DNA of 64,000 nucleotides from Neobacillus mesonae (GCF_023715155.1 NZ_JAMBNQ010000006.1:62001-126000), one strand, 5' to 3'; counted from the stretch's first letter, positions 16,134 through 25,927 are shown. The notes: generated by a model not told the origin, from the letters alone. Numbers and translations: made by a program.

Positions 16134-17660
16134 TTACGATACGCTTCCGGCAGCCTGCAGCTCTATGTTATCGCTGAGGCCAAGCGACCGAGCTGTTGAA
16201 GCTTGAATCTTGCGAATAAGCTCTGGGTGTTCCAATAATTTCAAGCCATAAGATGGAATCATTTCTTTAATTTTTGGTTCCCATTCATTGATATATTGCG
16301 GGAAGCATCTATTAATGACATCCAGCATTACGTGTACAGCAGTAGATGCACCTGGAGAAGCACCTAACAATGCAGCGATTGATCCGTCAGCAGCATTGAT
16401 TACCTCTGTACCGAATTGAAGGGTTCCTTTTCCGCCGGCATCTGTATCTTTAATTACTTGGACGCGCTGGCCTGCTACTACGATATCCCAATCCTCGCTT
16501 TTAGCATTTGGGATAAATTCCCGCAGCTCTTCAATACGCTGCTCCTTTGATAACATAAGCTGTTGGATCAAATATTTGGTTAATGGAATGTTCTTTGCAC
16601 CAGCAGCTAACATGGTTAAAACATTATCCGGTTTAACAGAACCTAATAAATCCATATTAGAACCGTTTTTTAAGAATTTTGGCGAGAAACCGGCAAATGG
16701 TCCAAATAGTAATGATCTTTTGTTGTCAATATAACGTGTATCAAGGTGTGGTACAGACATTGGAGGAGCACCAACTTTAGCTTTACCGTAAACTTTTGCA
16801 TGATGCTTCTTCACAACTTCTGGATTATTACATACCAGGAATAGACCGCTTACCGGGAATCCGCCAACATGCTTGCTTTCAGGAATCCCTGTTTTTTGCA
16901 GTATAGGAAGACTTCCGCCGCCGGCGCCAATAAAGACGAATTTTGCAGTATGACGTTCAATCGCACCTGTTTCCATGTTCCATACTTTTAATTCCCATAA
17001 GCCGTCTTCGGTACGTTTAATATCTTCTACTTGGTGTCTATATCTAATATCAACATTTTGATTTTCTAAGTGACCAAGCAGCATCCGGGTTAAATTACCA
17101 AAGTTGACATCCGTTCCAGAGTCAATTTTAGTTGCTGCAATAGGCTCGTTGGAAGTTCGGCCTTCCATAATAAGCGGAATCCATTCCTTCAATTTATTAG
17201 GGTTGTCGGAAAATTCCATCCCCTTAAACAATGGATTTTTTGATAATGCTTCAAAACGCTTTCTCAGGAAAGCTACGTTCTGTTCCCCATGTACTAAACT
17301 CATATGAGGCAGCGGCATGATAAAGTCATGCGGATTCTTTATTAGTTTGCTATCTACAAGATAAGACCAAAATTGCTTTGAAAGTTGGAACTGTTCATTA
17401 ATTCTGATTGCCTTCGTAATATCTATAGATCCATCAGGTTTTTCGGGTGTGTAGTTTAACTCACAAAGTGCAGAATGCCCTGTTCCAGCGTTGTTCCATT
17501 CATTTGAGCTTTCCTCTCCTGCGCTTTCGAGTTTCTCAAACACCGTAATTTCCCAGTCCGGTGATAATTCTTTCAAAAACGACCCCAAAGTAGCACTCAT
17601 AATACCGGCGCCAATTAAGATTACGTCTGAACCAGTTTGTTTAATACTCATATTTCCCAT
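16134..17660 (-). CDS. mqo: Malate:quinone oxidoreductase
   Basis: A 508-residue FAD-dependent membrane-associated enzyme that oxidises malate to oxaloacetate and passes electrons to quinone. The N-terminal dinucleotide fold [20 protein letters not shown], the segment [19 protein letters not shown] and the C-terminal [20 protein letters not shown] are typical of Mqo. A second ATG at 17651 is equally possible as start. It is a single-gene unit with a hairpin-containing leader. It joins the TCA cycle to respiration, and fits the heavy acetyl-CoA and pyruvate flux expected from the surrounding pathways. Confidence 0.95.
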   Translation of the reverse strand: MGNMSIKQTGSDVILIGAGIMSATLGSFLKELSPDWEITVFEKLESAGEESSNEWNNAGTGHSALCELNYTPEKPDGSIDITKAIRINEQFQLSKQFWSYLVDSKLIKNPHDFIMPLPHMSLVHGEQNVAFLRKRFEALSKNPLFKGMEFSDNPNKLKEWIPLIMEGRTSNEPIAATKIDSGTDVNFGNLTRMLLGHLENQNVDIRYRHQVEDIKRTEDGLWELKVWNMETGAIERHTAKFVFIGAGGGSLPILQKTGIPESKHVGGFPVSGLFLVCNNPEVVKKHHAKVYGKAKVGAPPMSVPHLDTRYIDNKRSLLFGPFAGFSPKFLKNGSNMDLLGSVKPDNVLTMLAAGAKNIPLTKYLIQQLMLSKEQRIEELREFIPNAKSEDWDIVVAGQRVQVIKDTDAGGKGTLQFGTEVINAADGSIAALLGASPGASTAVHVMLDVINRCFPQYINEWEPKIKEMIPSYGLKLLEHPELIRKIQASTARSLGLSDNIELQAAGSVS

Positions 17661-17889
17661 CCTTTTATCCCCTAAGATTTACAGAAAGGATGCAGGCGTC
17701 CCTGCTTATGCAGCATAGCAAGCCGGACGTAACTTAGCCACACATCATTTCCGAACCAATACTAACCTACTTATAGTATAGCACTATTACTTATAGATTA
17801 AAATATCTACAATTATATGAAAGTTATAAGTTATCTTACTACAATATTAACACAAATTTTTTCTTCTTGATTATTTTGGTAAAAAAATA
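17661..17889. other. mqo upstream region with a GC-rich hairpin
   Basis: The region contains GCAGG-CGTC-CCTGC at 17692-17705, next to the partly self-complementary stretch CTTGCTATGCTGCATAAGCA. On the minus strand it lies in the mqo leader 30-70 nt before the start. It could be a regulatory hairpin; no known riboswitch motif was recognised. The rest is A/T-rich with no gene seen. Confidence 0.35.
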
Positions 17890-17891
17890 AA

Positions 17892-17918
17892 GAAACTGCC
17901 CATATTTGAGCAGTTTCC
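17892..17918 (-). terminator. Terminator upstream of mqo
   Basis: GAAACTGC and GCAGTTTC pair around an 11-nt loop; on the minus strand TTTATTTTTTT follows. It probably ends transcripts arriving from the meta-pathway operon and the pseudogene at 18121-18465. Confidence 0.7.
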
Positions 17919-18120
17919 TTTACCATCATTCCACTCGCCATTCGAGTAATTCCCCCTCATCCCTTCCAACAATTAGAAATTCTAATTGTTTATTCAATCC
18001 TAAACTAAACAATTCAATTTTCAGGATAACAAATATTATTGTTATGCCGATGGATAGCTTTCCCAAAAATCACTTTGAATTTACTTTTATTTTTAACACG
18101 TTGATATTTGATTTGTAACT

Positions 18121-18465
18121 ATCCTGCAGTTACAGCCATCAATTGAACCTTACTTATTCGCCAAACCCCATGTCCAGCAAACCAAATATCTTTCCATGCT
18201 TTCGAACATTCACTCTCTTTTCCTGCCGATCCATTTCAGACTTGTAAGCAAAAAATTTGCATGGATTCCGCTCAAAACATTAGTGTAAAGAATATCTTCT
18301 ATCATTGACTCCATCAAGATGTTCTGTTATTCCTTGTTGTTATATTCTCCGATGCAAGGAAGCGCGGTTCCCGAATAAACAAGATCTGCTGCAAGAATGT
18401 CTTGACCAGTTGAAATGCTTCCTGCTAGAACAATGATTCCATCCTAAAACTCAGCTTCATTGCAT
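18121..18465 (-). pseudogene. Decayed nitronate monooxygenase, C-terminal remnant
   Basis: No long frame exists here, but three successive minus-strand pieces match the C-terminal half of nitronate monooxygenase (2-nitropropane dioxygenase). They are GIIVLAGSISTGQDILAADL (about 18330-18440), then MESMIEDILYTNVLSGIHANFLL (about 18250-18320, quoted here only as a position plus the key words IEDILYTN and SGIHANF), then SKAWKDIWFAGHGVWRISKV (about 18124-18205). Frames change between pieces and in-frame stops interrupt them. The N-terminal two thirds of the gene are missing, replaced directly by the end of the meta-pathway operon. It is a dead remnant rather than a functional gene. Confidence 0.8.
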
Positions 18466-18469
18466 TACA

Positions 18470-19942
18470 TTATTTCAAAGCAATGCAAATATTTTTTGCT
18501 TCTGTAAAAAATTCCATGCTATGATGACCGCCTTCACGTCCCACCCCGCTTTTCTTCATTCCACCAAAAGGAGCTCTTAGATCACGAACAAACCAGCAGT
18601 TCACCCATATCGTACCAGCACGAACTGAATGTGAAATTCGGTGGGCACGCTTGAGATTTTCGGTCCAAACAACGCCGTTTAAGCCATAATCTGTATCATT
18701 AGCAATTCGAAGCGCTTCTTCTTCGGTATCAAATGGGATGATCGTCACGATTGGTCCAAAGATTTCTTCTTGGCAAATACGAGACTTTGGATTTTCTTGA
18801 ATATACACCGTAGGCTCTAAATAGAAACCCTTTTGTAAATATTCCGGTAAATCTGGACGTTTGCCACCGCAGATTAACATAGCATTTTCTTCTTTGGCAA
18901 TCTCAAGATAGCTTGTTACTTTTTTATAATGCTCTTCACTGACAACCGGACCCATTTTTGTTTCCACATCTTGCGGATCGCCTACTTTAAGTTCCATTGC
19001 TGCTTTCTTAAACCTTTCAAGAAACTCATCTAAAATGGTTCTTTGCACCAAAATTCTGGAGCCCGCAAGACAGACTTGCCCTGAATTCATAAATGCTGCA
19101 TGAATGGAAACAGGTATAGCTTTATCAAGATTAGCATCTTCAAAAATGATATTCGCGGCTTTTCCACCTAATTCAAAAGAAACTTTTTTTAACGTATCTG
19201 CTCCACTTTTCATGATTCGCTTTCCTGTTGCGGTCGAGCCTGTAAAAGAAACAAGATCCACTTCGGGATGGGAAGTCAAAGCAGTTCCCACGACTCCGCC
19301 TAAACCATGGACTACATTGACAACGCCATCTGGTATCCCTGCTTCCTTGGCAATTTCTCCAAGAAGGGATACAGAAAGCGGCGTCATTTCAGCTGGTTTA
19401 ATAACCGCTGTGTTCCCTGCAGCTAGACAAGGACCAAGTTTCCAAGTGGTCAACATAAAAGGAACATTCCAAGGGGTAATTAATGCAGCAACACCAACCG
19501 GTTCATAGCGGGTATAATTCAAATACTCCTCTTCCATTGGATACACTTCACCGCCTTGCTTCTCCATGAAGTCAGCAAAGAACTTGATGTTATTAGCAGC
19601 ACGCGGGACTTCATGCTGGACCGCAGAATGGAATGGTTTCCCGACATCGGTTGCATCTAATCTCGCAATCTCTTCTTTCCGCTCAAGGATGATTTCGGCC
19701 ATGCGGCGAAGCTTTGAACAGCGCTCAGCTACTGTCATCTTTCGCCATGGGCCATTCTCAAATGCATCCCTAGCAACCCGACAAGCACGATCCACATCTT
19801 CATGTGCGGCTTCACTTACTTTCGCAATGATTTCCTGCGTAGCAGGGTTTTTTACCTCAAAAACAGCACCACTTTTAGCTTTTACATATTCACCGTTTAT
19901 ATAAAGACCGACTTCTCTTACTCCGGTTTGTACGTTTGTCAT
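18470..19942 (-). CDS. dmpC: 2-hydroxymuconate-6-semialdehyde dehydrogenase
   Basis: A 490-residue aldehyde dehydrogenase that oxidises the catechol meta-cleavage product to 2-hydroxymuconate (4-oxalocrotonate enol) with NAD+. The catalytic set is complete: Asn159 (TPWNV), Glu257 (SFELGGKA) and Cys291 (NSGQVCLAG). Length and the motif FVRDLRAPFGGMKKSGVGRE near the end fit the XylG/DmpC group, and the neighbours fix the function. It overlaps the tautomerase gene by 4 bp, so it is the last gene of the meta operon in transcription order. No hydrolase (DmpD/XylF) gene accompanies it, so ring-cleavage products leave through this oxidative branch only. Confidence 0.9.
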   Translation of the reverse strand: MTNVQTGVREVGLYINGEYVKAKSGAVFEVKNPATQEIIAKVSEAAHEDVDRACRVARDAFENGPWRKMTVAERCSKLRRMAEIILERKEEIARLDATDVGKPFHSAVQHEVPRAANNIKFFADFMEKQGGEVYPMEEEYLNYTRYEPVGVAALITPWNVPFMLTTWKLGPCLAAGNTAVIKPAEMTPLSVSLLGEIAKEAGIPDGVVNVVHGLGGVVGTALTSHPEVDLVSFTGSTATGKRIMKSGADTLKKVSFELGGKAANIIFEDANLDKAIPVSIHAAFMNSGQVCLAGSRILVQRTILDEFLERFKKAAMELKVGDPQDVETKMGPVVSEEHYKKVTSYLEIAKEENAMLICGGKRPDLPEYLQKGFYLEPTVYIQENPKSRICQEEIFGPIVTIIPFDTEEEALRIANDTDYGLNGVVWTENLKRAHRISHSVRAGTIWVNCWFVRDLRAPFGGMKKSGVGREGGHHSMEFFTEAKNICIALK

Positions 19943-20139
19943 TTTGAAACCTCATTTCTCTTCTTAACAGATTCTCCTGCTATCCCCCAGTGTTCTGGCT
20001 CTAATTCATTAATCATCACGCGAACACTTTGGACGGGAGCATCTAAAACATCAGAAACTAAATCGGTCATTTCCCGAATTAAACGTTCTTTCTTTTCTGG
20101 CGATCTCCCTTTAAGAATATTAACTTGAATAAATGGCAT
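19939..20139 (-). CDS. dmpI: 4-oxalocrotonate tautomerase
   Basis: A 66-residue tautomerase starting MPFIQVNILKGRSPEKKERL. After removal of Met the catalytic Pro1 is exposed, as the family needs, and the conserved Arg of the GRSPEKK region is present. The ATG at 20139 follows AAGGGAG at 8-9 nt; an earlier in-frame ATG at 20157 has no ribosome site and would bury the proline, so it was rejected. It turns 2-hydroxymuconate into the 2-oxo tautomer used by the decarboxylase. Coupled by a 4-bp overlap to dmpC. Confidence 0.92.
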   Translation of the reverse strand: MPFIQVNILKGRSPEKKERLIREMTDLVSDVLDAPVQSVRVMINELEPEHWGIAGESVKKRNEVSK

Positions 20140-20165
20140 AAATACCGCTCCCTTCACATTGAAAT

Positions 20166-20957
20166 TTATTCCGTAAATACAGCCTCAACCATACCAAGGC
20201 CATCAAAGCCTGCTGTGAAATGGTCACCTGCTTCAATTTTAATCGCAGCTGATAAGGAGCCGCTTAACACTACTTCTCCTGGATGAATACTTTGGCCGAC
20301 TTTATACAAACGATTGGCTAACCAAGCTATCGCTCTCGCAGGATGCCCCATTACCGCTGCACCAGCACCAGTTGCAACGACTTCACCGTTTTGTTTAAAT
20401 ACCATTCCCATTAATTTCATATCAAAATTTTTAGGAGAATAAAATCTTTCGCCAATAATAAAGCGGGAAGAAGATGAATTATCTGCCACCGCATCTGGAA
20501 GTGTAAAGCTGAACCCATGGAACCGGCTGTCAATCAGTTCAACTGCAGGCGCAATATATTCAGTTGCTGCTAATACATCCGCGACCGTTACATGAGGTCC
20601 TTTGACTTCTTTATTAAAAATAAAAGCAATTTCCGGCTCTAATTTTGGATGGATGAAAGGAGCAAGCGAAATCTTTTCATCTTCAAACAACTGCATATTT
20701 TCAAGCAAGACTCCATAAGATGGCTCATGAACACCAATCATTTGTTGTTTAGCTTTGCTGGTTAAACCGAGTTTTCGACCTATTTTTTTGGTGTTTTCTT
20801 CTTTACATTTTATATCTACTAAGCGTTCCTGAACCTGATAAGCCAACGTTTCATCTAATTCAGGATAGACGTCAACAAACCTATTCACCGGTTTTTTCTG
20901 TTTTTCTGCCTTAAGCAGGTCAAAGGCAATTTGATCGATTACATCCGTCTTAATCAT
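20166..20957 (-). CDS. dmpH: 4-oxalocrotonate decarboxylase
   Basis: A 263-residue member of the FAH-like hydratase/decarboxylase family. The segment FTLPDAVADNSSSSRFIIGE (about residues 150-170) is of the XylI/DmpH decarboxylase type, whereas its paralogue at 21145-21924 has the hydratase-type version. Acidic metal ligands lie in HPKLEPEIAFIF. It decarboxylates 2-oxo-hex-3-enedioate to 2-oxopent-4-enoate and is known to work in complex with the hydratase. It is next to the tautomerase; the start is an ATG behind AGGTG. The decarboxylase/hydratase split rests on motif and gene order and could in principle be reversed. Confidence 0.82.
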   Translation of the reverse strand: MIKTDVIDQIAFDLLKAEKQKKPVNRFVDVYPELDETLAYQVQERLVDIKCKEENTKKIGRKLGLTSKAKQQMIGVHEPSYGVLLENMQLFEDEKISLAPFIHPKLEPEIAFIFNKEVKGPHVTVADVLAATEYIAPAVELIDSRFHGFSFTLPDAVADNSSSSRFIIGERFYSPKNFDMKLMGMVFKQNGEVVATGAGAAVMGHPARAIAWLANRLYKVGQSIHPGEVVLSGSLSAAIKIEAGDHFTAGFDGLGMVEAVFTE

Positions 20958-20986
20958 GTTTTCACCTAGTTTCTATTGATATCCCA

Positions 20987-21127
20987 TTTATCAGCAGAGG
21001 ATTGTGAGCCCCACTGATAAATATTCCCTTTATTCTTTGGCTATGTTAAACTTGGCTGTTGATTTTCGCTCCACAAGGAAGTCTTCGTGCCTTCCGCTGC
21101 AATCAACATGGTTATAAAAAATCAACA
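20987..21127 (-). other. Structured intercistronic gap in the meta operon
   Basis: Between dmpE and dmpH lies a 187-nt gap, long for this tightly packed operon. It holds two inverted repeats: TTTATCAG/CTGATAAA (20987-20994 with 21014-21021) and TGTTGATTTT/AAAATCAACA (21057-21066 with 21118-21127), the latter enclosing a further hairpin, CACGAAG with CTTCCTTGTG. There is no U-run typical of a terminator. It may be an mRNA-processing or stability element, or the scar of a lost gene; a 22-codon frame inside it resembles nothing I know. Confidence 0.45.
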
Positions 21128-21144
21128 CCACTCTTTAACAGAGC

Positions 21145-21924
21145 TTATTCTTTAAAAGAAGCTGTGACTGAGCCTATATGAGCAAACTCCGCAGTAAAGA
21201 TGTCATTTACATTCACTTCAATGGCACTAGTTAATGCTCCTGAAAGAATAATTTCACCAGCTTTTAAAGAGACATTGTATTTGCTTAAAGAATTCGCCAG
21301 CCATGCAACCGAACGAATTGGATTTCCAAGGACGGCTGCTCCTGCACCTGAATCAATCATTTCACCATTTTGATAAGCGACCATGCCGATATGAGTAAGA
21401 TCAATCCCATCAAGCTTTGTCGGTTTCCCTCCAATAATCGCACAAGCAGAAGAACCATTGTCTGCAACAGTATCTTCAAACTTTATCTTCCAATCTGCAA
21501 TTCTGCTATCAATCACTTCAATAGCTGGAACGATATAATCAGTAGACTCAATGACATCAAAAATGGAAACATTGGGACCTTTTAAATCCTTCTTCAAAAT
21601 AAAGGCAATCTCAAATTCTACTTTTGGTTGAATAAATGGTTCCAGCGAAATATCGTCACCTTCAACATACATCATATCTGCCAATAAATGACCATAATCG
21701 GGTTGGTTGACGCCAAACATATTTTGAATCGCTTTGCTTGTCGCGCCAATTTTTTTCCCGACAATGATTCCGCCGCTTTCGATTTTTCTACGGATAATCT
21801 CTAATTGTGTGTGATAGGCTTCATCGACGGTAATTTCTGGATAGGAAACCGTTAACGGCTCAATCACTTTCTTTGTTTTCTCGGCTTCCAATAAACGAGT
21901 GGCAGCAGCTTCAATGATTGACAC
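21145..21924 (-). CDS. dmpE: 2-oxopent-4-enoate hydratase
   Basis: A 259-residue MhpD/XylJ/DmpE-type hydratase adding water to 2-oxopent-4-enoate to give 4-hydroxy-2-oxovalerate. The diagnostic stretch EVIDSRIADWKIKFEDTVAD (about 135-155) is the hydratase version of the family motif. Metal-ligand acidic residues are in QPKVEFEIAFIL. The gene precedes dmpH and follows the aldolase in transcription, 23 bp away. It and DmpH are paralogues from a duplication seen in other meta pathways. Confidence 0.87.
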   Translation of the reverse strand: MSIIEAAATRLLEAEKTKKVIEPLTVSYPEITVDEAYHTQLEIIRRKIESGGIIVGKKIGATSKAIQNMFGVNQPDYGHLLADMMYVEGDDISLEPFIQPKVEFEIAFILKKDLKGPNVSIFDVIESTDYIVPAIEVIDSRIADWKIKFEDTVADNGSSACAIIGGKPTKLDGIDLTHIGMVAYQNGEMIDSGAGAAVLGNPIRSVAWLANSLSKYNVSLKAGEIILSGALTSAIEVNVNDIFTAEFAHIGSVTASFKE

Positions 21925-21947
21925 TAGTGTTCCTCCTTATCCTAGTA

Positions 21948-22961
21948 CTAAACTTTTAACCTTTTTTTCTGCGCTAGTTCTACCGCGACGTCTAAAATCC
22001 AGTCCTCCTGGCCAGCGACGGCATGCCTTTTCCCCAGCTCTTCCATAATCTCGGATACACCGACATCAAACTTTTCTGCAGCATGTCGAACATGGAATAA
22101 AAAGCTGTTATAAACACCTGCATAGCCACTCGATAAGTTATCGCGGTCAATCACGATTGGAGACTGCATCAGACGAGCCACCTTTTCCTCCGCTGCATCC
22201 ATTAAAATCGCTAAGTTGATGCCTGTTTCAATGTTCATTTTGTTTAGCACAGCAACAAGGATTTCGGTTGGTGCATTTCCAGCTCCTGCACCTAATCCTC
22301 TCAGCGTACCATCGATTTGGTCTGCGCCAGCTTCAAGCGCTGTTATCGTATTACCAATTGCCAAGCCAAGATTATTATGAGCGTGGAAACCAACATTAAT
22401 GGACAATGCTGATTTTAATGCGGTTACTCTTTCGCGAACACCGTTTGGAACAAGTGCTCCAGCAGAATCAACAACATAAACACAATCTGCGCCATAGGAT
22501 TCCATCAGCTTCGCCTGTTCGGCAAGAACGTTTGCAGGCTGGGTATGCGACATCATTAGGAACCCAACGGTCTCAAGTCCTAATTCTTTTGCCAGGCGGA
22601 AGTACTGCTCCGTAACATCTGCTTCCGTACAATGAACGGCGATCCTGATTAAGGAAATGCCTATTTCGGCGGCCTCTCTTAACTCTTCGCTCGTTCCAAT
22701 CCCTGGAACAAATAAAGATGCAATTTTTGCTTGTTTTGCTGTTTCCACAGCTGCTTTAATCAAGTCAAATTCAGAATGAGTCGAAAACCCTTGCTGAATT
22801 GTCGAGCCGTTTAAACCAGAACCATGGCTAACTTCAATAACAGGCACACCTGCTTCATCTAAATCTTTTACAATTGAGCGAACTTGTTCTGGTGTATAAC
22901 TATGACTAACGGCATGATCACCGTCTCTTAATGTTGTATCTGTCAGTCTAGGAATCTTCAT
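21948..22961 (-). CDS. dmpG: 4-hydroxy-2-oxovalerate aldolase
   Basis: A 337-residue class II aldolase of the DmpG/BphI type that splits 4-hydroxy-2-oxovalerate into pyruvate and acetaldehyde. Visible features are the TIM-barrel start [17 protein letters not shown] with the catalytic Arg-Asp pair, the metal-binding [12 protein letters not shown] near residue 200, and the C-terminal communication domain. Its start overlaps the stop of the acylating dehydrogenase by 4 bp, matching the physical complex in which acetaldehyde is channelled between the two enzymes. Confidence 0.95.
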   Translation of the reverse strand: MKIPRLTDTTLRDGDHAVSHSYTPEQVRSIVKDLDEAGVPVIEVSHGSGLNGSTIQQGFSTHSEFDLIKAAVETAKQAKIASLFVPGIGTSEELREAAEIGISLIRIAVHCTEADVTEQYFRLAKELGLETVGFLMMSHTQPANVLAEQAKLMESYGADCVYVVDSAGALVPNGVRERVTALKSALSINVGFHAHNNLGLAIGNTITALEAGADQIDGTLRGLGAGAGNAPTEILVAVLNKMNIETGINLAILMDAAEEKVARLMQSPIVIDRDNLSSGYAGVYNSFLFHVRHAAEKFDVGVSEIMEELGKRHAVAGQEDWILDVAVELAQKKRLKV

Positions 22962-23869
22962 CGAGTTACCTCCTTAGATCCAAGAAAATGTGCTGCATAT
23001 ACATCTCCAACTCGATAGGCAGATGCAGTCATGATATCCAAATTCCCGGCATAGGCTGGGAAGAAATCCCCCGCTCCGACAACCTCATTCATGATCACGA
23101 CTGTTGGCAAATGTCCCCATGGGGTTTCACGATAATCAACAAATGGCGTCCCTTTTAAGTGATATCCCGGAATATAGCTTGAAATTTCAGCTGCAATCGA
23201 TTGAACCGATTCAATTACCGCTGCTTCATCAAATTCTTCTTTAATTACCGCATAGATGGAATTTGTCATATTGATTGGCGGCTCTGCTGGATTGAAAACA
23301 GGAATCGCTCTCGCCATTGTCGCTCCTCCAATTTGTTGAACCGCATTTGCTGTTGTGCGGACAAACTCGTCAACATTTTGTCTTGTTCCTGGGCCAATTG
23401 ACAGACTTGCCGCTGTCGTAATAACTTCTGCATAATGAACAGGAACCACGCGGCTGACGGCGTGAACGAGCGGAGTCGTTGCCTGACCGCCGCACGAAAT
23501 TAAGTTAACGTTCATCGCTTCAAGATGATCATGCAGATTTACGGTTGGAACAACAAATGGTCCAATTGCCGCCGGAGTCATATCAACAGCTAACTTTCCT
23601 TGTTTTCTTAGTGCTTGAGCATTTAGTTTATGGGCTTTGGCACTTGTTGCATCAAACACAATCTTAATGTCTGGGTCTTCTAAAATCGCATCAATCCCAT
23701 GATGGCTTGTTGTAATTCCCTTATCCTTTGCTCTTGCAAGCCCTTCAGAATTTGGGTCAATTCCTGCAACTAACACTAACTCCATGTTTCCATCATTTTT
23801 TAAAATTTTGTACATCAAATCTGTTCCTATATTTCCCGATCCTAAAATCGCTGCTTTTACTTTTGCCAA
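22958..23869 (-). CDS. dmpF: Acetaldehyde dehydrogenase (acylating)
   Basis: An NAD+- and CoA-dependent enzyme of the DmpF/BphJ type converting acetaldehyde to acetyl-CoA. From a TTG at 23869 the protein begins [21 protein letters not shown], exactly the family N-terminus, behind GGGGTGTAAGG. An ATG at 23899 would add ten residues that the family lacks. The catalytic cysteine is in [17 protein letters not shown] near residue 130. It is coupled to dmpG and follows the ring-cleavage dioxygenase by about 30 bp. Confidence 0.92.
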   Translation of the reverse strand: MAKVKAAILGSGNIGTDLMYKILKNDGNMELVLVAGIDPNSEGLARAKDKGITTSHHGIDAILEDPDIKIVFDATSAKAHKLNAQALRKQGKLAVDMTPAAIGPFVVPTVNLHDHLEAMNVNLISCGGQATTPLVHAVSRVVPVHYAEVITTAASLSIGPGTRQNVDEFVRTTANAVQQIGGATMARAIPVFNPAEPPINMTNSIYAVIKEEFDEAAVIESVQSIAAEISSYIPGYHLKGTPFVDYRETPWGHLPTVVIMNEVVGAGDFFPAYAGNLDIMTASAYRVGDVYAAHFLGSKEVTR

Positions 23870-23903
23870 GACCTTACACCCCGCTTTTCTCGTATTCAAT
23901 AAA

Positions 23904-24899
23904 TTAAGGTTTTACAACTTCTTTTTCAACAGCCTTATTAGATGTAAGTGGTGTTCCTTGAGTCCACCAAGATTGTGGAAATTCAGTTCCAATCCAAGTA
24001 TCGCCATTTCCAGGAACATCCTTCATTTCCCAAATTACTGGTTTCCACGCCGGATCCGTAATGATATACCCTGCATCACCGAACAATTCTATACGATTGC
24101 CTCCTGGTTCAATCACATACATGCAAAACGCTTGGGAAACACCATGTTTATTAGGAGGAACCTCAATTTTAATATCATGATCTTTCAGCAAGTCTGCCAC
24201 ATCATATAGGTTTTGCGGAATACCGTACCAGTAACAAAGATGATGAAGTTTTCCTTTTATACCATTTGGTTCTTGCATATATGCAATTTCATGAACTAGA
24301 TTGGAAACGCTGATCCAGCTTCCAAGAACATGACCGTTATCTTGAATTTGCTCTCTTAAACGGAAGCCTAGATTATCAATTAAAAAGTTTGTATCAACTG
24401 CAGGACTTGAAGTCATTAGATTAATATGATCTAAGCGGCGAACTGGTACACCACGATCTGGACGTTTTGAAGGGCGGTTTAATAGTTTTGAGCGTTGCTG
24501 GTCTTGAACCTTGTAATATTCAACATCCCAAAGGATTTCCATTAGATGACCGTCAGGTGTCGAAAATTGATAAGCTCTGCCATGACCAATATCTCCATCA
24601 ATCCAGCCTTTGCCTAAACCTGTTTTTTCAATTTCTTCGACGCGCCTCTCAAGCGCTTGCGGCGATGTCGCACGCCATGCAACATGAGCGACTCCTGCTT
24701 CTTTTGATTCGGTGATTTTTAAAGTATTATGGTAGAAATCTTCATAAGCACGAAGATAAACGGATCCACCAGAACGAGCTGTTACTTCCATTCCTAGGAA
24801 TCTTGTGAAAAATTCAACTGATTGTTCAAGTTTTGGAGAAAGTATCTCTACGTGTGCTAGCTGTGCTACATCAAAAATTGGTTCTTTAAAATTAGTCAT
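23904..24899 (-). CDS. pheB: Catechol 2,3-dioxygenase
   Basis: A 331-residue extradiol dioxygenase with two vicinal-oxygen-chelate modules. The metal ligands His158 (RRLDHINL), His219 or 220 (KLHHLCYW) and Glu271 (GNRIELFG) are all present in the second module. It cleaves catechol next to the hydroxyls to 2-hydroxymuconate semialdehyde. Size and sequence character fit the Bacillus/Geobacillus PheB type better than the 307-residue XylE type; homoprotocatechuate 2,3-dioxygenase is a relative, but the phenol hydroxylase next door favours catechol. It is the first gene of the meta operon, with a perfect cre site 83 bp upstream. Confidence 0.88.
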   Translation of the reverse strand: MTNFKEPIFDVAQLAHVEILSPKLEQSVEFFTRFLGMEVTARSGGSVYLRAYEDFYHNTLKITESKEAGVAHVAWRATSPQALERRVEEIEKTGLGKGWIDGDIGHGRAYQFSTPDGHLMEILWDVEYYKVQDQQRSKLLNRPSKRPDRGVPVRRLDHINLMTSSPAVDTNFLIDNLGFRLREQIQDNGHVLGSWISVSNLVHEIAYMQEPNGIKGKLHHLCYWYGIPQNLYDVADLLKDHDIKIEVPPNKHGVSQAFCMYVIEPGGNRIELFGDAGYIITDPAWKPVIWEMKDVPGNGDTWIGTEFPQSWWTQGTPLTSNKAVEKEVVKP

Positions 24900-24981
24900 G
24901 CTTGTTCCTCCCTAAGTTTCCTTTTTAATTTTTTTGTTTTGTAGACACGAACAAATTATATTGACTAAATATACTGAAAAG

Positions 24982-24995
24982 TGATACCGTTTTCA
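24982..24995 (-). promoter_or_regulatory. Perfect cre site before the meta operon
   Basis: Read on the minus strand it is TGAAAACGGTATCA, matching TGWAANCGNTNWCA at all 14 positions. It lies between the divergent IclR and dioxygenase genes. CcpA bound here would silence aromatic degradation when glucose is present. The same bases form half of a loose inverted repeat, GATACCG/CGGTACC (24983-24989 with 25003-25009), a possible IclR-protein site. Confidence 0.8.
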
Positions 24996-25083
24996 TTATA
25001 TTCGGTACCAATGTTTTTAAAATTGTCTAAAACCTGATGTATGCCTTTATCTTAAAGGGCCTTCACAATACTCACAATAGCTT

Positions 25084-25102
25084 TGTCCCTGTATACGGGA
25101 CA
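25084..25102. promoter_or_regulatory. Inverted repeat before the IclR gene
   Basis: TGTCCC and GGGACA flank a 7-nt centre containing GTATAC. Seven T residues follow on the plus strand, so it could be an operator of the IclR protein or a small attenuator in its leader. It is 44 bp before the IclR start. Confidence 0.45.
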
Positions 25103-25146
25103 TTTTTTTGAATTTTTATATAATTTTTTTGTAATCGGAGGAAAAT

Positions 25147-25920
25147 ATGATACAAGAACAAGATAAGCTGCTATCTTCGGTAAAAAACGCGATTAAAATT
25201 CTGCGTACATTCAAAATGGATCAGCCGCAAAAAGGAGTACGTGAACTCGCGAATGAACTTAAAATCGGCAAGAGCAGTGTCCAAAGAATTCTCTCTACCC
25301 TGGCATCTGAGGGTTTAGTACAAAAAAATAAAGAAACGAATAAATATGAATTAGGCCTTTCTGTTCTTGAACTGAGCTCAATTGTCTTAGGCAACATCAA
25401 CCTGCATACTGAAGCACATCCAATTCTCACTGATTTAGCCAATAAATGCGGGGAAACTGCTCATCTAGCGATTTTAGATGGGAACCATGTTGTCTATTTA
25501 GATAAAGTTGAAAGCAAAACCTCGAATAAAGTGCCATCACATTTAGGATTACAGAATTACGCTCACTGTACGAGCTCAGGAAAACTCCTTCTTGCACATA
25601 GCGGTACCCACTTAATCGACCTGGTGATTCAGAATGGACTCGATGCCATTACACCAAAAACGATTACAGACCCAGATATGTTCCGACAAGAGTTAAAAAC
25701 AATCTTAAAGCAAGGTTTTTCCGTAAGTATCGATGGATATACCCTTGGGCGGACATCTGTATCGGCTCCAGTCAGAGACCATACGGGCAGTGTCATTGCT
25801 GCTATTAATCTAGTAGGTCCTAGTTCACGATTCTCAAAACAGCGGATTCAGTATTTCGCAGGTGAATTGATCCGTTCTGGAGAATTAATTTCTGAAAGAC
25901 TTGGTTACTGGAAAAGGTAA
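25147..25920 (+). CDS. IclR-family transcriptional regulator
   Basis: A 257-residue IclR protein. The N-terminal winged HTH (GVRELANELKIGKSSVQRIL) covers residues 20-65 and the effector domain with the family segment YAHCTSSGKLLLAH follows. The ATG has a strong GGAGG site. It diverges from the meta operon and converges on the FAD-synthetase-like gene, ending 8 bp from it. It most likely regulates the meta operon, responding to an aromatic or a ring-cleavage intermediate; IclR proteins do this job in several aromatic pathways. Activator or repressor cannot be told from sequence. Confidence 0.88.
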   Translation: MIQEQDKLLSSVKNAIKILRTFKMDQPQKGVRELANELKIGKSSVQRILSTLASEGLVQKNKETNKYELGLSVLELSSIVLGNINLHTEAHPILTDLANKCGETAHLAILDGNHVVYLDKVESKTSNKVPSHLGLQNYAHCTSSGKLLLAHSGTHLIDLVIQNGLDAITPKTITDPDMFRQELKTILKQGFSVSIDGYTLGRTSVSAPVRDHTGSVIAAINLVGPSSRFSKQRIQYFAGELIRSGELISERLGYWKR

Positions 25921-25927
25921 GATTCCC

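Noticed and set aside
17906..18118. Plus-strand open frame of 70 codons next to the pseudogene
   Set aside because: Low-complexity composition and no ribosome site; the minus-strand homology nearby explains this region better.
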